Assembly: GCF_039134705.1 (NCBI RefSeq)
Contig: NZ_CP146256.1
Span: forward strand, 1,674,001 to 1,738,000
Length of the DNA: 64,000 nt
Direction of reading: 5' to 3'
Source: Kineothrix sp. IPX-CK
Lineage (GTDB): Bacteria; Bacillota; Clostridia; Lachnospirales; Lachnospiraceae
The notes under the pieces were generated by a model. That model was not told where the DNA came from. It worked only from the letters and a program-made list of their open reading frames with translations, and searched no databases. Position numbers and translations under genes: made by a program. Positions 25,612 to 34,173 of the stretch are shown one piece after another (the first letter of the stretch is position 1; every line of letters starts with the position of its first letter).

Positions 25612-27723
25612 ATGAAGATTATTAGTTTTGGCGTTCTGCTTGCCGGAATTCTTTTAATTAGAACAATAGCATGGAAATATATCTCAAGACGAAAGCAATA
25701 TTTTATCTGGCTTTTTGCCGCATTTTTTCTTCTGTTTAGTCCTTTTTTGAATATTTCTAGTAAATTTAGCATAGAAAATGCCGTGTTCTCCTTGATTCAG
25801 GAAATTGAGCAGAATGCAATCCAAAAGGAATTGGAGAATCAAAATTATGAACACCGGACTGATTCTGAAGATTTGCTGATTTTGCCGGAAACAGATAATG
25901 CATATCAAACTGCAAACAACGATTACCAAATGCAGAAAGGAACCACGGCATCGGAGCAAAATGTCATGAATAAGAGTGGGCTCTATAATCCGCCGGAGAT
26001 ACCCGGGGAAAGGCGGCAGAATATCCTGCAAAATGGGTTGTATTATGTTTGGGGAGGCGTATCTATAATAATGTTTTTCGCAATTATTATATTTAATATC
26101 CGTTTTGGTATTAACTGCAAGAGAGATAGAGTTTTTTACAAAAAGTTAGTTGACTGGAATCTCGATGTGTATTTACTGAAAGGAATTTCAAGCCCATTTC
26201 TGCTTGGAAAAAATATTTATGTAGATACAGATACAATTGAAAATGAAAAGGTATTGAATCATATCATAATTCATGAATATTGTCATTTCAGACATAAAGA
26301 TAATTTTTGGGCGTTTATCCGCAATCTCTGCCTTGTAATTAATTGGTATAATCCGTTTGTTTGGTTAGCAAATGATTATGTGAAAAGAGACTGTGAATTA
26401 GCTTGTGATGAGGCGGCACTTTCCCTTCTTGATGAAGAAGAAAAGACGGAATATGGGTATACGCTCATAAAGATGATAAAATATTCCAAGAGCAAAAAAC
26501 AATATCCATCTCTTGCAACCACTATGAGCGGCAATATGAAGAGAATACAGGAGAGAATCGGCATGATACATCCTATAAAAAAACATTATGCTTTTGTGAC
26601 GTGGTTCGTAGCAATCAGTATGGTACTTCTTACAGGGTGCACTTTCACCCAGAGAAGCACTTTGGAGACACCCGCGGCGGCTAGTCCGGATATGAACGAT
26701 AATTACGGACAAGATCAGGAAGTAGTAGTTGTAGCAGAGACAGCGTCAGAGAATACGTTAAAGTCCAGCGAAGTGCCGGACACAGATGATAATCCGGATA
26801 AGTATTATAATGTATCAGCAACCTATTATAACGGGCAGACGTATTTGAATTCGGAAAATGGTTTATATAGCATTGCAGATAACAGTGATGAGTGGAAGCT
26901 GATATATAGTGGGTCAGTTACACTTGGAGCCATAGCAGAGGGATACTTATTTTTCTATGCTTATCCCGAAGATATCAGTGAAGCTGCAATCATGTCTCTG
27001 GAATTATCGACGGATAAGGTAACTGTCGGTCAACTATTAGGAGATAGAATCTATGATTTCGCAGAGATGTGTTACGAAAACAATTACTTATATATCAAAG
27101 AAGCACTAAGCAGCCGTATTGTTACTTTTACAATTCAATCGGATGGCTTGCTTCAGGAAAAAGAAACGCTTTCTGTAACAATACCGGATGACTTAATGAA
27201 TACAGAAACGGATATCTATGCCATATCCCCCATAATAAGCCGAGGCGAAGGGTATTCAGGAATTTTTTATTCTGCTAAAAAGGAAGGAGAAGAATATTAC
27301 AGCCGCCTTTACTATTATGAAGACAGTTCTGAAATACATAAGCTGGAAGGGATCACGGATGTTATGATTACGTCGAAAGGGATAATAGGAAGAGACGTCA
27401 ATCAGTACAATGACGTATATCTGTGGGATATTTATACCAAGGAAAAACGTCAGCTTTATTCAGCAAAGGAAAATGGAGATTTATACTTTGGATATAATAC
27501 TTATGATAACAGAGGGCTTTATGGATTATTGAAGGAGGATGATAATACTTTTTACATATCATGTGTGAATTGGGATGGTTCTTTAGATAAATTATTTTTG
27601 CTCGAGGATGTAACGGATTTATTGTATGGAATTAATGTTAGGATGAGTGTTATTCATGATTGGCTCTATTATTTTAATCCTCGAGAAGACAAGATGGAAC
27701 GACAAAAATTGAATAATATTTAA
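25612..27723 (+). CDS. M56 family (BlaR1-like) membrane metallopeptidase with unusual sensor domain, module 1
   Basis: The protein of about 703 residues has an N-terminal membrane part (helices near 1-20, 30-48 and 140-160). The cytoplasmic zinc protease motif HEYCH is at residues 221-225 and the third-ligand region CELACDEAA lies downstream. A fourth helix is at about 325-342. The C-terminal ~350 residues lie outside the cell. They resemble the repeated strands of DUF5050-like beta-propellers (NGQTYLNSENGLYSI, EGYLFFYAY), not a penicillin-binding domain. GGAGGGG lies 8 nt before ATG 25612. The signal sensed is therefore probably not a beta-lactam. Confidence 0.85.
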   Translation: MKIISFGVLLAGILLIRTIAWKYISRRKQYFIWLFAAFFLLFSPFLNISSKFSIENAVFSLIQEIEQNAIQKELENQNYEHRTDSEDLLILPETDNAYQTANNDYQMQKGTTASEQNVMNKSGLYNPPEIPGERRQNILQNGLYYVWGGVSIIMFFAIIIFNIRFGINCKRDRVFYKKLVDWNLDVYLLKGISSPFLLGKNIYVDTDTIENEKVLNHIIIHEYCHFRHKDNFWAFIRNLCLVINWYNPFVWLANDYVKRDCELACDEAALSLLDEEEKTEYGYTLIKMIKYSKSKKQYPSLATTMSGNMKRIQERIGMIHPIKKHYAFVTWFVAISMVLLTGCTFTQRSTLETPAAASPDMNDNYGQDQEVVVVAETASENTLKSSEVPDTDDNPDKYYNVSATYYNGQTYLNSENGLYSIADNSDEWKLIYSGSVTLGAIAEGYLFFYAYPEDISEAAIMSLELSTDKVTVGQLLGDRIYDFAEMCYENNYLYIKEALSSRIVTFTIQSDGLLQEKETLSVTIPDDLMNTETDIYAISPIISRGEGYSGIFYSAKKEGEEYYSRLYYYEDSSEIHKLEGITDVMITSKGIIGRDVNQYNDVYLWDIYTKEKRQLYSAKENGDLYFGYNTYDNRGLYGLLKEDDNTFYISCVNWDGSLDKLFLLEDVTDLLYGINVRMSVIHDWLYYFNPREDKMERQKLNNI

Positions 27724-27765
27724 GTAATAGAATAAAAATGGAAAGAGCAAAAAAGAGGAATTTAT

Positions 27766-28032
27766 ATGAAGAATTTACGTATCAAAGCAGTAATAGCGGT
27801 TATTTGTAGTATGATGTTTCCTTTGCAGGCAATGGCTGCAGAGCCTGTAACTGTACCCCCTGAAATTCCCGATAAAATTGCTGTGGAAAATGGGTATTTG
27901 GAGAAACTCACTAACGTTCCCGTTTATGAAGATAATAGTGTCCAGCGGCGATTCCAATACAAAGTTGTCACTTCCGGGGGTAATTTAAACGTACGAGATT
28001 ATCCAGTTACAGGGAATGTTATTTTGCACTAA
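27766..28032 (+). pseudogene. Secreted protein with truncated SH3b domain
   Basis: The 88-residue frame has a signal peptide (MKNLRIKAVIAVICSMMF, cleavage after AMAAE) and a short linker. It then has VTSGGNLNVRDYPVTGNVI, the first strands of a bacterial SH3 domain, cut by a stop after only about 20 domain residues. A terminator follows at once. It is either the 5' remnant of a larger cell-wall-binding protein or a short peptide of unknown role. It is 42 bp after the M56 gene and is likely in that operon. Confidence 0.6.
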
Positions 28033-28040
28033 CACTCAAT

Positions 28041-28069
28041 AGGGAGGCATAATTTGCCCCCCTTTTTTT
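28041..28069 (+). terminator. Terminator after module 1
   Basis: GGGAGGCA (28042 on) pairs with TGCCCCCC, followed by seven T residues. Confidence 0.75.
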
Positions 28070-28143
28070 AAAATTAAAAATAAGAATTATTAGAAATTAT
28101 CATAAGAGAGTTTGTGAATCTAAATAGTAAATATAACAAAACA

Positions 28144-28172
28144 TTGATAGACCTACAAGTCTGTAGTATAAT
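28144..28172 (+). promoter_or_regulatory. Promoter with BlaI-type operator, module 2
   Basis: TTGATA (28144-28149) and TATAAT (28167-28172) are exactly 17 bp apart. The spacer carries the perfect dyad CTACA-AGTC-TGTAG (28153-28166), matching the core of bla/mec operators (CTACA...TGTAG). A repressor bound there would block polymerase, so the BlaI/M56 pair downstream is autoregulated. Confidence 0.8.
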
Positions 28173-28195
28173 AATGGAAAGCGAGGTGATTATGT

Positions 28196-28567
28196 ATGAA
28201 TGAGATAATACTTTCAGAGTCCGAAAAAGAAATAGTGGATTGGATGTGGAAAGAAAATAAAGAATATTCATATAAAGAAATTTTTCAGAAATTTGGAGAA
28301 AATGGGAATAAGGGATGGAAGAAGCAGACTTTATCTACATTTTTAACGCGAATGGAAAAAAAGGGGGTTATATCCATAAGGAAGGAAGGAACTAAATGTT
28401 ATTACAAAATCGTATTAAACAAACAACAATATGACAAGAAGAGAGCAGAACATGTTTTAAACTCTTATTTTAGCGGTTCATTGAATCAATTTATGGTAGC
28501 TTTGACAGGTGGAGAAACATTGAGTGATGATGATGCGGATGAATTGAGAAAATTTTTGGAGGATTAA
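28196..28567 (+). CDS. BlaI/MecI/CopY family repressor, module 2
   Basis: This 123-residue repressor has the family N-terminus LSESEKEIVDWMWKEN and recognition region WKKQTLSTFLTRMEKKGVI. It is followed 3 bp later by its M56 partner. It is only distantly similar to module 1, so the two pairs are not a recent duplication. A perfect CTACA/TGTAG dyad in its promoter and a related dyad upstream of the DUF2599 gene define a small predicted regulon. Confidence 0.88.
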   Translation: MNEIILSESEKEIVDWMWKENKEYSYKEIFQKFGENGNKGWKKQTLSTFLTRMEKKGVISIRKEGTKCYYKIVLNKQQYDKKRAEHVLNSYFSGSLNQFMVALTGGETLSDDDADELRKFLED

Positions 28568-28570
28568 GAT

Positions 28571-29887
28571 ATGCTGATTTTAGCAATGTCCTTTAGCGGT
28601 AGTATGGTTTTTCTTTTTATTCTAATTTGTATGTTCTGTGGTAAAAAAGCTTTATCTTCCACGTGGATATATGCGATGCTTAAGATTAATTTATTTTTTT
28701 ATTGCATACCATTACCTTTATTTAAAACTAGATATAATTACGTTCTATCTAAATTATTGGATATTCCATTAATTGGGAATGATTCCATTTACCCCATGAA
28801 AAATATAATTCAAATAGAGAAGATGGGCAATATATCCTTTGATTGGAAATTATATGTTTTTATTGTCTGGATCATTTGGATAATCGGGTTGTTTGCTTCA
28901 TTTATGAAACATTCAAAGCAATATAATGATTCTAAAATCGAAAAAAAGACTGTAATAAAAGATAGAAATTATTTGGAAATTTTTGAAGAGATAAAACGGG
29001 AATTAAAAATTAAAAAAAAAGTTACCTTAATTTGTGTGGATGATTCAATAAAAATCTGTACAACAGGTATTGCTAAAAAATATATAATAATCCCTAAAGA
29101 TGGCATAGAAAGTGAAGATTTATATTATATTTTTAAACATGAATTGATACATATAAAAAGATCAGATGTTATATATCGATATATTGCAATATTTGCAATA
29201 TTAATACATTGGTTCAATCCTTTGATTTATTTCTACTTTTATATGTTATCTATTTATTGTGAACAAAGTTGTGATACTATGTTAGTTCATAATATGGAAA
29301 AACCTGAGAGAAAAAAATACTGTGAATTAATTATAAATATGGCTTTATACGAAAAGAAAGGTAAGCAACAATATCAAACTTACTTCAGTAGTAGCAAAAA
29401 AAATATTGAGAGGAGATTAAAAAATATACTCAAAATTGAAAAAACAAATACCGCCGTAAAAATATGCTCACTTTTAGTTAGTGGGGTAATATTATTTGCT
29501 GGCTCACTAACAGTTTATGCTTACGAGCAACCTAAAGTGGTAACATGGCAGACTGAATCTTATTTAGAAGAATTAGAAAGAGGGCAAGTGGAACAAGGTT
29601 TTATTAATAGTGCAGATATACAATTTGATAATAGCGAAACGAAAATTGTAAGAGAGTTTATAGGGGAAGATGGTATTTCTTATAAGTTGGAGGAATTAAG
29701 AAATACTAGTAAAGCGCAAATTCTTTGTTCGCATTCGTTTGTAAGTGGATATTACAAGCAACATGTAAAGTATTCAGATAATAGTTGTAAAACGGATTAT
29801 TACAATGCGGATAGATGTGTGAAGTGTGGAGATGTAGTTGTAAAAAGTTATTCTCATACGGAAACATCGACAAAGTGTACACATTGA
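28571..29887 (+). CDS. M56 family (BlaR1-like) membrane metallopeptidase, module 2
   Basis: The 438-residue protein has helices at about 1-22, 30-50 and 95-115. The zinc motif HELIH is at residues 190-194, with a further ligand region YCEQSCDTM. A last helix is near 300-318, and about 115 residues lie outside. The external tail is Cys/His-rich (CSHSF, then CVKCGD and a final KCTH) and could bind metal or form disulfides; it is not a penicillin-binding domain. Activation should lead to cleavage of the paired BlaI. The tail resembles those of small secreted Firmicute proteins with paired cysteines. Confidence 0.85.
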   Translation: MLILAMSFSGSMVFLFILICMFCGKKALSSTWIYAMLKINLFFYCIPLPLFKTRYNYVLSKLLDIPLIGNDSIYPMKNIIQIEKMGNISFDWKLYVFIVWIIWIIGLFASFMKHSKQYNDSKIEKKTVIKDRNYLEIFEEIKRELKIKKKVTLICVDDSIKICTTGIAKKYIIIPKDGIESEDLYYIFKHELIHIKRSDVIYRYIAIFAILIHWFNPLIYFYFYMLSIYCEQSCDTMLVHNMEKPERKKYCELIINMALYEKKGKQQYQTYFSSSKKNIERRLKNILKIEKTNTAVKICSLLVSGVILFAGSLTVYAYEQPKVVTWQTESYLEELERGQVEQGFINSADIQFDNSETKIVREFIGEDGISYKLEELRNTSKAQILCSHSFVSGYYKQHVKYSDNSCKTDYYNADRCVKCGDVVVKSYSHTETSTKCTH

Positions 29888-29924
29888 TTATAAATAAGAT
29901 AGATAGAAATAATTTGTAAAATCA

Positions 29925-29980
29925 TTGACAAATATGTAATAGTAATATATTATAAAGTTGTACTACGCAATGTAGTACAA
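29925..29980 (+). promoter_or_regulatory. Promoter and BlaI-type operator of the DUF2599 gene
   Basis: TTGACA (29925-29930) and TATTAT (29948-29953) are 17 bp apart. Immediately downstream lies the perfect 9-bp dyad TTGTACTAC-GCAAT-GTAGTACAA (29958-29980). It shares the CTAC/GTAG core with the operator at 28153 and resembles the classical TACTAC...GTAGTA mec/bla operator. The remaining ~195 nt to the gene is an unusually long AT-rich leader with a purine-rich stretch and no other clear feature. Confidence 0.8.
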
Positions 29981-30176
29981 AATGCCATGAAGGTAAAGGA
30001 ACGAACGATAGGGATGGAGTAGGGCATAATAATCAAAAAGAAAAGTATAGTAAATAGAATGCTGCAATTCTTAAATAAATTAAATAAGAGACAATTTAAA
30101 GGAAGGATTGGAGGTGTTGAATTTATGCAGTTTAAATTCTATTTAAAATATTACAAAATGGAAAGGGGAAATTAAA

Positions 30177-30989
30177 ATGAAAAAAATGTTAGCAACAATA
30201 TTAGGAATTACAATGATTTTTAGTACAAATATGTTTGTTTCAGCGGCGGAAGTAGAGTCCCAAAATATATTGGCAGAATATGATTATTCAGGTAGCAAAG
30301 CAAATTTTCAGATAGCTATTTTGCAAGAAAAAGCATCTAATGATCTTGCAAGAACAGCAGTATATAATACCACTACTGCAAAATTAGTTGAAACCGATTT
30401 AGGAGTAAGAGGGAGTATTGTTATTAATGATAAGATTGAAAATCAACACTTAGATATTATCTTTACAAACAGTCCGGGTAACTGGGCACAGATCGAAAAT
30501 GATAATTCGCTTATATTCTTTGACGGAAATAGTGAAATGATTGGTGCTGCAAATACGCTAATAGTAAAAGATGCTAACAATAATCTTATCGATGTTAATG
30601 CAAGGATTACTAATAACGTAGTAAGATATGACATTGATGATAAGAATGCTGTTTATCCGCTATATGGAGACATCGAAGTTTATGGGAATAATGATTTTTC
30701 ACAATGGTTTTCTAAAGGAGAGTGGATTACTAGGGATGGGAAAATTTCTTTGAGTTTAACACATACCGGATGGGCTTATGCAGGTATAGCAACTGGTCCA
30801 ATTACATGGTCATGGAATACTGTAGTAAATAAATTCTCAAGTAGTTCAAACTGGTCTAACGCACAAGGTATGCAGGAACAATATCAATGCCATGTAAACT
30901 TTGCAGCAGCAAAGAATCCTTGGAACCTAGAACCTTGGAGACCAGCCGTTGGTTACATAGAAACCATTAAAAAAGAGTGTAATCCATAA
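30177..30989 (+). CDS. Secreted DUF2599-domain protein
   Basis: The 270-residue protein has a clear signal peptide (about residues 1-24, cleavage near VSAAE). Its C-terminal ~100 residues match the DUF2599 pattern I recognise: WITRDGKISLSL, then a W...V...F segment, NAQGMQEQYQCHVNFA, KNPWNLEPWRP and a terminal KKECNP. Two Cys in the mature C-terminus could form a disulfide. The N-terminal region (30-160) has no recognised domain. AAAGGGG precedes the ATG. DUF2599 has no known function. A BlaI-type operator upstream and a membrane thioredoxin-like gene 2 bp downstream suggest an inducible secreted effector with a dedicated redox partner. Confidence 0.75.
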   Translation: MKKMLATILGITMIFSTNMFVSAAEVESQNILAEYDYSGSKANFQIAILQEKASNDLARTAVYNTTTAKLVETDLGVRGSIVINDKIENQHLDIIFTNSPGNWAQIENDNSLIFFDGNSEMIGAANTLIVKDANNNLIDVNARITNNVVRYDIDDKNAVYPLYGDIEVYGNNDFSQWFSKGEWITRDGKISLSLTHTGWAYAGIATGPITWSWNTVVNKFSSSSNWSNAQGMQEQYQCHVNFAAAKNPWNLEPWRPAVGYIETIKKECNP

Positions 30990-30991
30990 TT

Positions 30992-31648
30992 ATGAAAAAA
31001 ATCAACATTTTTATTTCGTTGTTTATGGTCTTTGTTATTTACTGTTCATTATCAATTTGGGGAAAGATTGGTATTATACGAGATGAATATGGAATAACAG
31101 GAAATGGAATTTCATTTACGTTCACTGAAATGATACTGATAATAATCTTTCCCCTTATTATAATTATATTAAATTTAGCTATGTTCTTTCAAAAGGAAGA
31201 AGTTAAAAACGGAATAAAATATTGTATAATAATTATCAGTATATTAGTGTCAGCTGTTTCAGTTTTATCTTTATTAAAAATAAATAATAATTTGAATAAA
31301 AGTGTTTTGCAAATGAATCAAATGCAAGAATTAACTTTGAATGCATTTATGGAATTTTGTGAAACTGAAAAAACAGGATTAATATATGTAAAACGAGATG
31401 ATTGTCCTCAATGTATTGAACTGGATGGGTATATTGATGGAATAATAGGTGATACAGATAATATTATTTATTATTATTCTACATCAATAGATCGTGATAA
31501 AAATCCTGATGAAATGTATGAATTTTTAGAAACAATTAATGTTGTTTCAGTACCTACATTTCTGAAAATAGTAAAAGGGGATGTTGTAGAATCTTTATCC
31601 TTTGAAGATAAAGAACAAATCGCTAATCTAATTAAAAATGATATGTAG
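30992..31648 (+). CDS. Membrane-tethered thioredoxin-like protein
   Basis: The 218-residue protein has three predicted membrane helices (about 5-25, 45-67 and 75-97). An external thioredoxin-like domain follows, with the redox motif DDCPQC (Cys 138 and 141) and the cis-Pro loop VVSVPTFLKIV. The arrangement resembles bacteriocin transport accessory proteins and other exported oxidoreductases. It begins 2 bp after the DUF2599 stop without its own clear ribosome site, so translation is probably coupled. Most likely it forms or isomerises the disulfide in the DUF2599 partner, or protects the producer; both are inference. Confidence 0.75.
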   Translation: MKKINIFISLFMVFVIYCSLSIWGKIGIIRDEYGITGNGISFTFTEMILIIIFPLIIIILNLAMFFQKEEVKNGIKYCIIIISILVSAVSVLSLLKINNNLNKSVLQMNQMQELTLNAFMEFCETEKTGLIYVKRDDCPQCIELDGYIDGIIGDTDNIIYYYSTSIDRDKNPDEMYEFLETINVVSVPTFLKIVKGDVVESLSFEDKEQIANLIKNDM

Positions 31649-31716
31649 CAAAAGATAATTCCTTTTTTGGAAGACTGAATATACACCATTACAGTATTCA
31701 GAGAGAACAAATATTA

Positions 31717-31760
31717 AATAAAAGGCGTTTGCTGAAAATTCGAACAAACGCCTTTTATTT
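31717..31760. terminator. Strong terminator after the DUF2599 operon
   Basis: AAATAAAAGGCGTTTG (31717-31732) pairs with CAAACGCCTTTTATTT (31745-31760). The 16-bp stem is flanked by A and T runs and is active in both directions. Confidence 0.85.
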
Positions 31761-31895
31761 ACGTATAAAATGTAAAGAGAATACCGCCATAAAAACGAAG
31801 TCTTTTCACCTTTTTTTATTATTTGAAGAAAAGCCACTCCCCGCCGAACAGAGGTTTTTTATTTCCGTTGGGGCGGACTATTATTATGAAAACTT

Positions 31896-32580
31896 TTAAA
31901 ATTCTTTGTTCCTATGAATCCGTACTGATAAGAGATACGAAAGAACAAACAAAAGTACAGATATAATTACCGAAGTGATACCATCAATCAAGCTACTGAA
32001 TTTAATTCCATTGTTAAATAACGATAGAAGAAACGATGTCAATAACATAATCCTTATAGAAAAGCCACAAACCAGAAGTAAAATTAGCTCATTCTTTTCA
32101 GCACCAATTTTTAAGAGTATTGGATACATAAAAGCTACCGTAGAAATTGACAGTGTAAATCCGAAACAATATCCCCAAAATAAGGATTGATATATATTAC
32201 CAAAGGTATTGACCATTGCATCGCCAACCAATGCTATCTGGCCGCCAAGCGAGACGGATACACTGTCATCTGTATGCCTCGGCGTCTCAAGTAATTCTGC
32301 CAGTTCATCAAGATAGAATTTTACCACTTCATCGAATAGAGGTTTTGCATGCGCACATACTTGAAAACGTGCAAATTGGTAGAAAGGAATGGGGGAGTTC
32401 TGCGTTGTAAAGCAGACGACTGAATAAATTTGTTCCTTTAGGCATGGTACAGTACCCTTGCTGCAGGTTTGCAAGTCCCTTTTCTGAAATATATACATTA
32501 CAACTATAAATATCCGAAAAATACTGTGCATTTGCAGCATGATCCGTATAACCGCTTTTATTTAATATGGCCATAATCAC
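31896..32580 (-). pseudogene. Remnant of a membrane protein gene, frames disrupted
   Basis: Two overlapping minus-strand frames carry plausible protein sequence that does not connect. From 32580 down to about 32400 the frame reads VIMAILNKSGYTDHAANAQY and ISEKGLANLQQGY. From about 32400 to 31896 a different frame reads FDEVVKFYLDELAELL, then four hydrophobic segments (for example LILLLVCGFSIRIMLLTSFLL). Neither has a ribosome site. Most likely a single gene was broken by a frameshift and lost its start, which would lie upstream of 32600. I do not recognise the family. Confidence 0.45.
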
Positions 32581-33287
32581 TTCTGCAAATACTTCTGCCT
32601 TGCTTTTTCAACAATTTGCATAATATAAATAATCTTAATAAATTTATTTGTATCATTGTACAGTATTCACCCCAACTTCACAATCATAATTCCCTTCGGA
32701 CAAGCTCTGGCCGAAGTCCCTTTTTGTACGGGAACCTACCCGAAAGTATCAGAACTATCATAGAAATTAAAGGGGACGCGCTGCGAGGGTTCCTGCAGCT
32801 GTTCCGAATACCATAAGGACATTTCGGCGTCGGTACCTCTGTGCTATCATAATGGTTTTCTGATCCAGATGCTTCGTTACTGCAGAATAAAGCATAGTTA
32901 GAAGTAAAACCATTTTTATAAATATTTAGGAATAGGTCAGACTAAGGCGGGAGAGCTATTGGGGAATCCTATAAAAGGATTTACTGTCAGAATTGGGAAT
33001 AGATTATATAGCTTTGCTAATTGATAATGGCGGATAAATGTGATAAAATTTGCATTGAATGTTCAAGCTAGGTTCGTTAACAGATTTGTTAAAAGCAGAC
33101 TATTTATGCAAGGACGTATAATGAAATAAATCAAAAGCTGCGTGCTGAATAATACGAGGACGAAAAACAGGTTAATGTCTTGAAAAAAGCTATAACGCAT
33201 GATGAATGGTGTAAAAATGGTGTAGTAGCGCAAATTTAAATAAGAACAAGGGCTTGAAAGCCTGTAATTACGGGAGGTTTTAGGATT
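32581..33287. other. Gene-poor stretch before pyrE
   Basis: No gene can be supported across these ~700 bases. There are small inverted repeats (TTCGG/CCGAA at 32695-32718; GGGAACC/GGTTCC between about 32739 and 32790; AATGGTTT/AAACCATT between 32850 and 32920). A short plus-strand remnant at about 32928-33023 reads GIGQTKAGELLGNPIKGFTV and ends in a stop, without a start. It looks like decayed accessory DNA at the right edge of the AT-rich block. A GGGAGG site at 33272 belongs to pyrE. Confidence 0.5.
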
Positions 33288-33962
33288 ATGGAAGGCTATA
33301 AAAAAGAATTTATAGAATTTATGGTGGACAGCCGGGTACTCAAATTCGGAGATTTTACATTGAAAAGCGGACGTAAATCTCCGTTTTTTATGAATGCGGG
33401 AGGTTACGTGACCGGTACGCAGCTTAGAAAGCTGGGGGAGTATTACGCCAAGGCGATTCATGATAACTATGGATTAGATTTTGATGTACTGTTCGGACCG
33501 GCCTACAAGGGAATTCCTTTAAGCGTGGCAACGACTATGGCGATCAGCGAGCTTTACGGAAAAGACGTCAGATATTGCTCCAACAGAAAGGAAGTGAAGG
33601 ATCACGGCGATACGGGAATACTTCTTGGAAGCAAGCTAAAGGATGGCGACAAGGTAGTGATCATCGAGGATGTGACCACCTCCGGCAAATCTATAGAAGA
33701 GACTTTTCCCATATTAAAGGAACAGGCTGATGTGGAAATCAAAGGGCTGATTGTTTCCTTGAACCGCATGGAAAAAGGGCAGGGAGATAAGAGCGCGCTG
33801 TGTGAGATCAAAGAGAAATATGGTTTCGAAGCTAACGCTATCGTAACGATGGAAGAAGTGGTAGAATATTTGTATAATAAGCCATATCGTGGTACAATCT
33901 ATATTAACGATGAATGTAAGGTAGCAATTGATACATATTATGAAACGTATGGTGCCAAATAG
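33288..33962 (+). CDS. pyrE: Orotate phosphoribosyltransferase
   Basis: The 224-residue enzyme converts orotate and PRPP to OMP, the step before PyrF. It shows FTLKSGRKSPFFMNAG near the N-terminus, GPAYKGIPL, the flexible-loop segment NRKEVKDHGD and the PRPP motif VVIIEDVTTSGKS. A GGGAGG site precedes the ATG. It lies 12 kb from pyrF in the same orientation, with AT-rich genes between, and no pyrD or pyrK is seen in the gap. Confidence 0.95.
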   Translation: MEGYKKEFIEFMVDSRVLKFGDFTLKSGRKSPFFMNAGGYVTGTQLRKLGEYYAKAIHDNYGLDFDVLFGPAYKGIPLSVATTMAISELYGKDVRYCSNRKEVKDHGDTGILLGSKLKDGDKVVIIEDVTTSGKSIEETFPILKEQADVEIKGLIVSLNRMEKGQGDKSALCEIKEKYGFEANAIVTMEEVVEYLYNKPYRGTIYINDECKVAIDTYYETYGAK

Positions 33963-33976
33963 AGAGGAGTGTAGAT

Positions 33977-34129
33977 ATGGAGGAAAGAATTTATAAGATT
34001 ATGGGCGGTTCGGGGGCCCTGAATATTGCAATTGGTGTCGTGGCGCTTGTTGCAGGGATTACGAGCGGCGTTCTTCTTATTATAAGCGGGGCGAAGCTTT
34101 TAGCAGGTAAATCGAAAATCTTATTTTAA
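33977..34129 (+). CDS. Small membrane protein (50 aa), unknown
   Basis: ATG 33977 with GAGAGGAGTG upstream opens a 50-codon frame: MEERIYKIMGGSGALNIAIG, a long hydrophobic stretch to about residue 40 and a basic end KLLAGKSKILF. It starts 14 bp after pyrE and is followed by a terminator. Two short hydrophobic segments can be drawn. Function is unknown. Confidence 0.7.
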   Translation: MEERIYKIMGGSGALNIAIGVVALVAGITSGVLLIISGAKLLAGKSKILF

Positions 34130-34134
34130 GCGAC

Positions 34135-34163
34135 AGGGGCATTCGGGAGAAGGATGCCCTTTT
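34135..34163 (+). terminator. Terminator after the small membrane protein
   Basis: GGGGCAT (34136-34142) pairs with ATGCCC(T) (34154-34160), followed by TTTT. Confidence 0.75.
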
Positions 34164-34173
34164 AGGGGTAATT

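Noticed and set aside
26630..26645. Lipobox-like LLTGC in the first M56 protein
   Set aside because: It lies in an internal membrane helix about 340 residues from the start, not in an N-terminal signal peptide.
32581..33287. Residual pyrD or pyrK sequence before pyrE
   Set aside because: No flavin or iron-sulfur motifs or dihydroorotate dehydrogenase blocks could be read in any frame.
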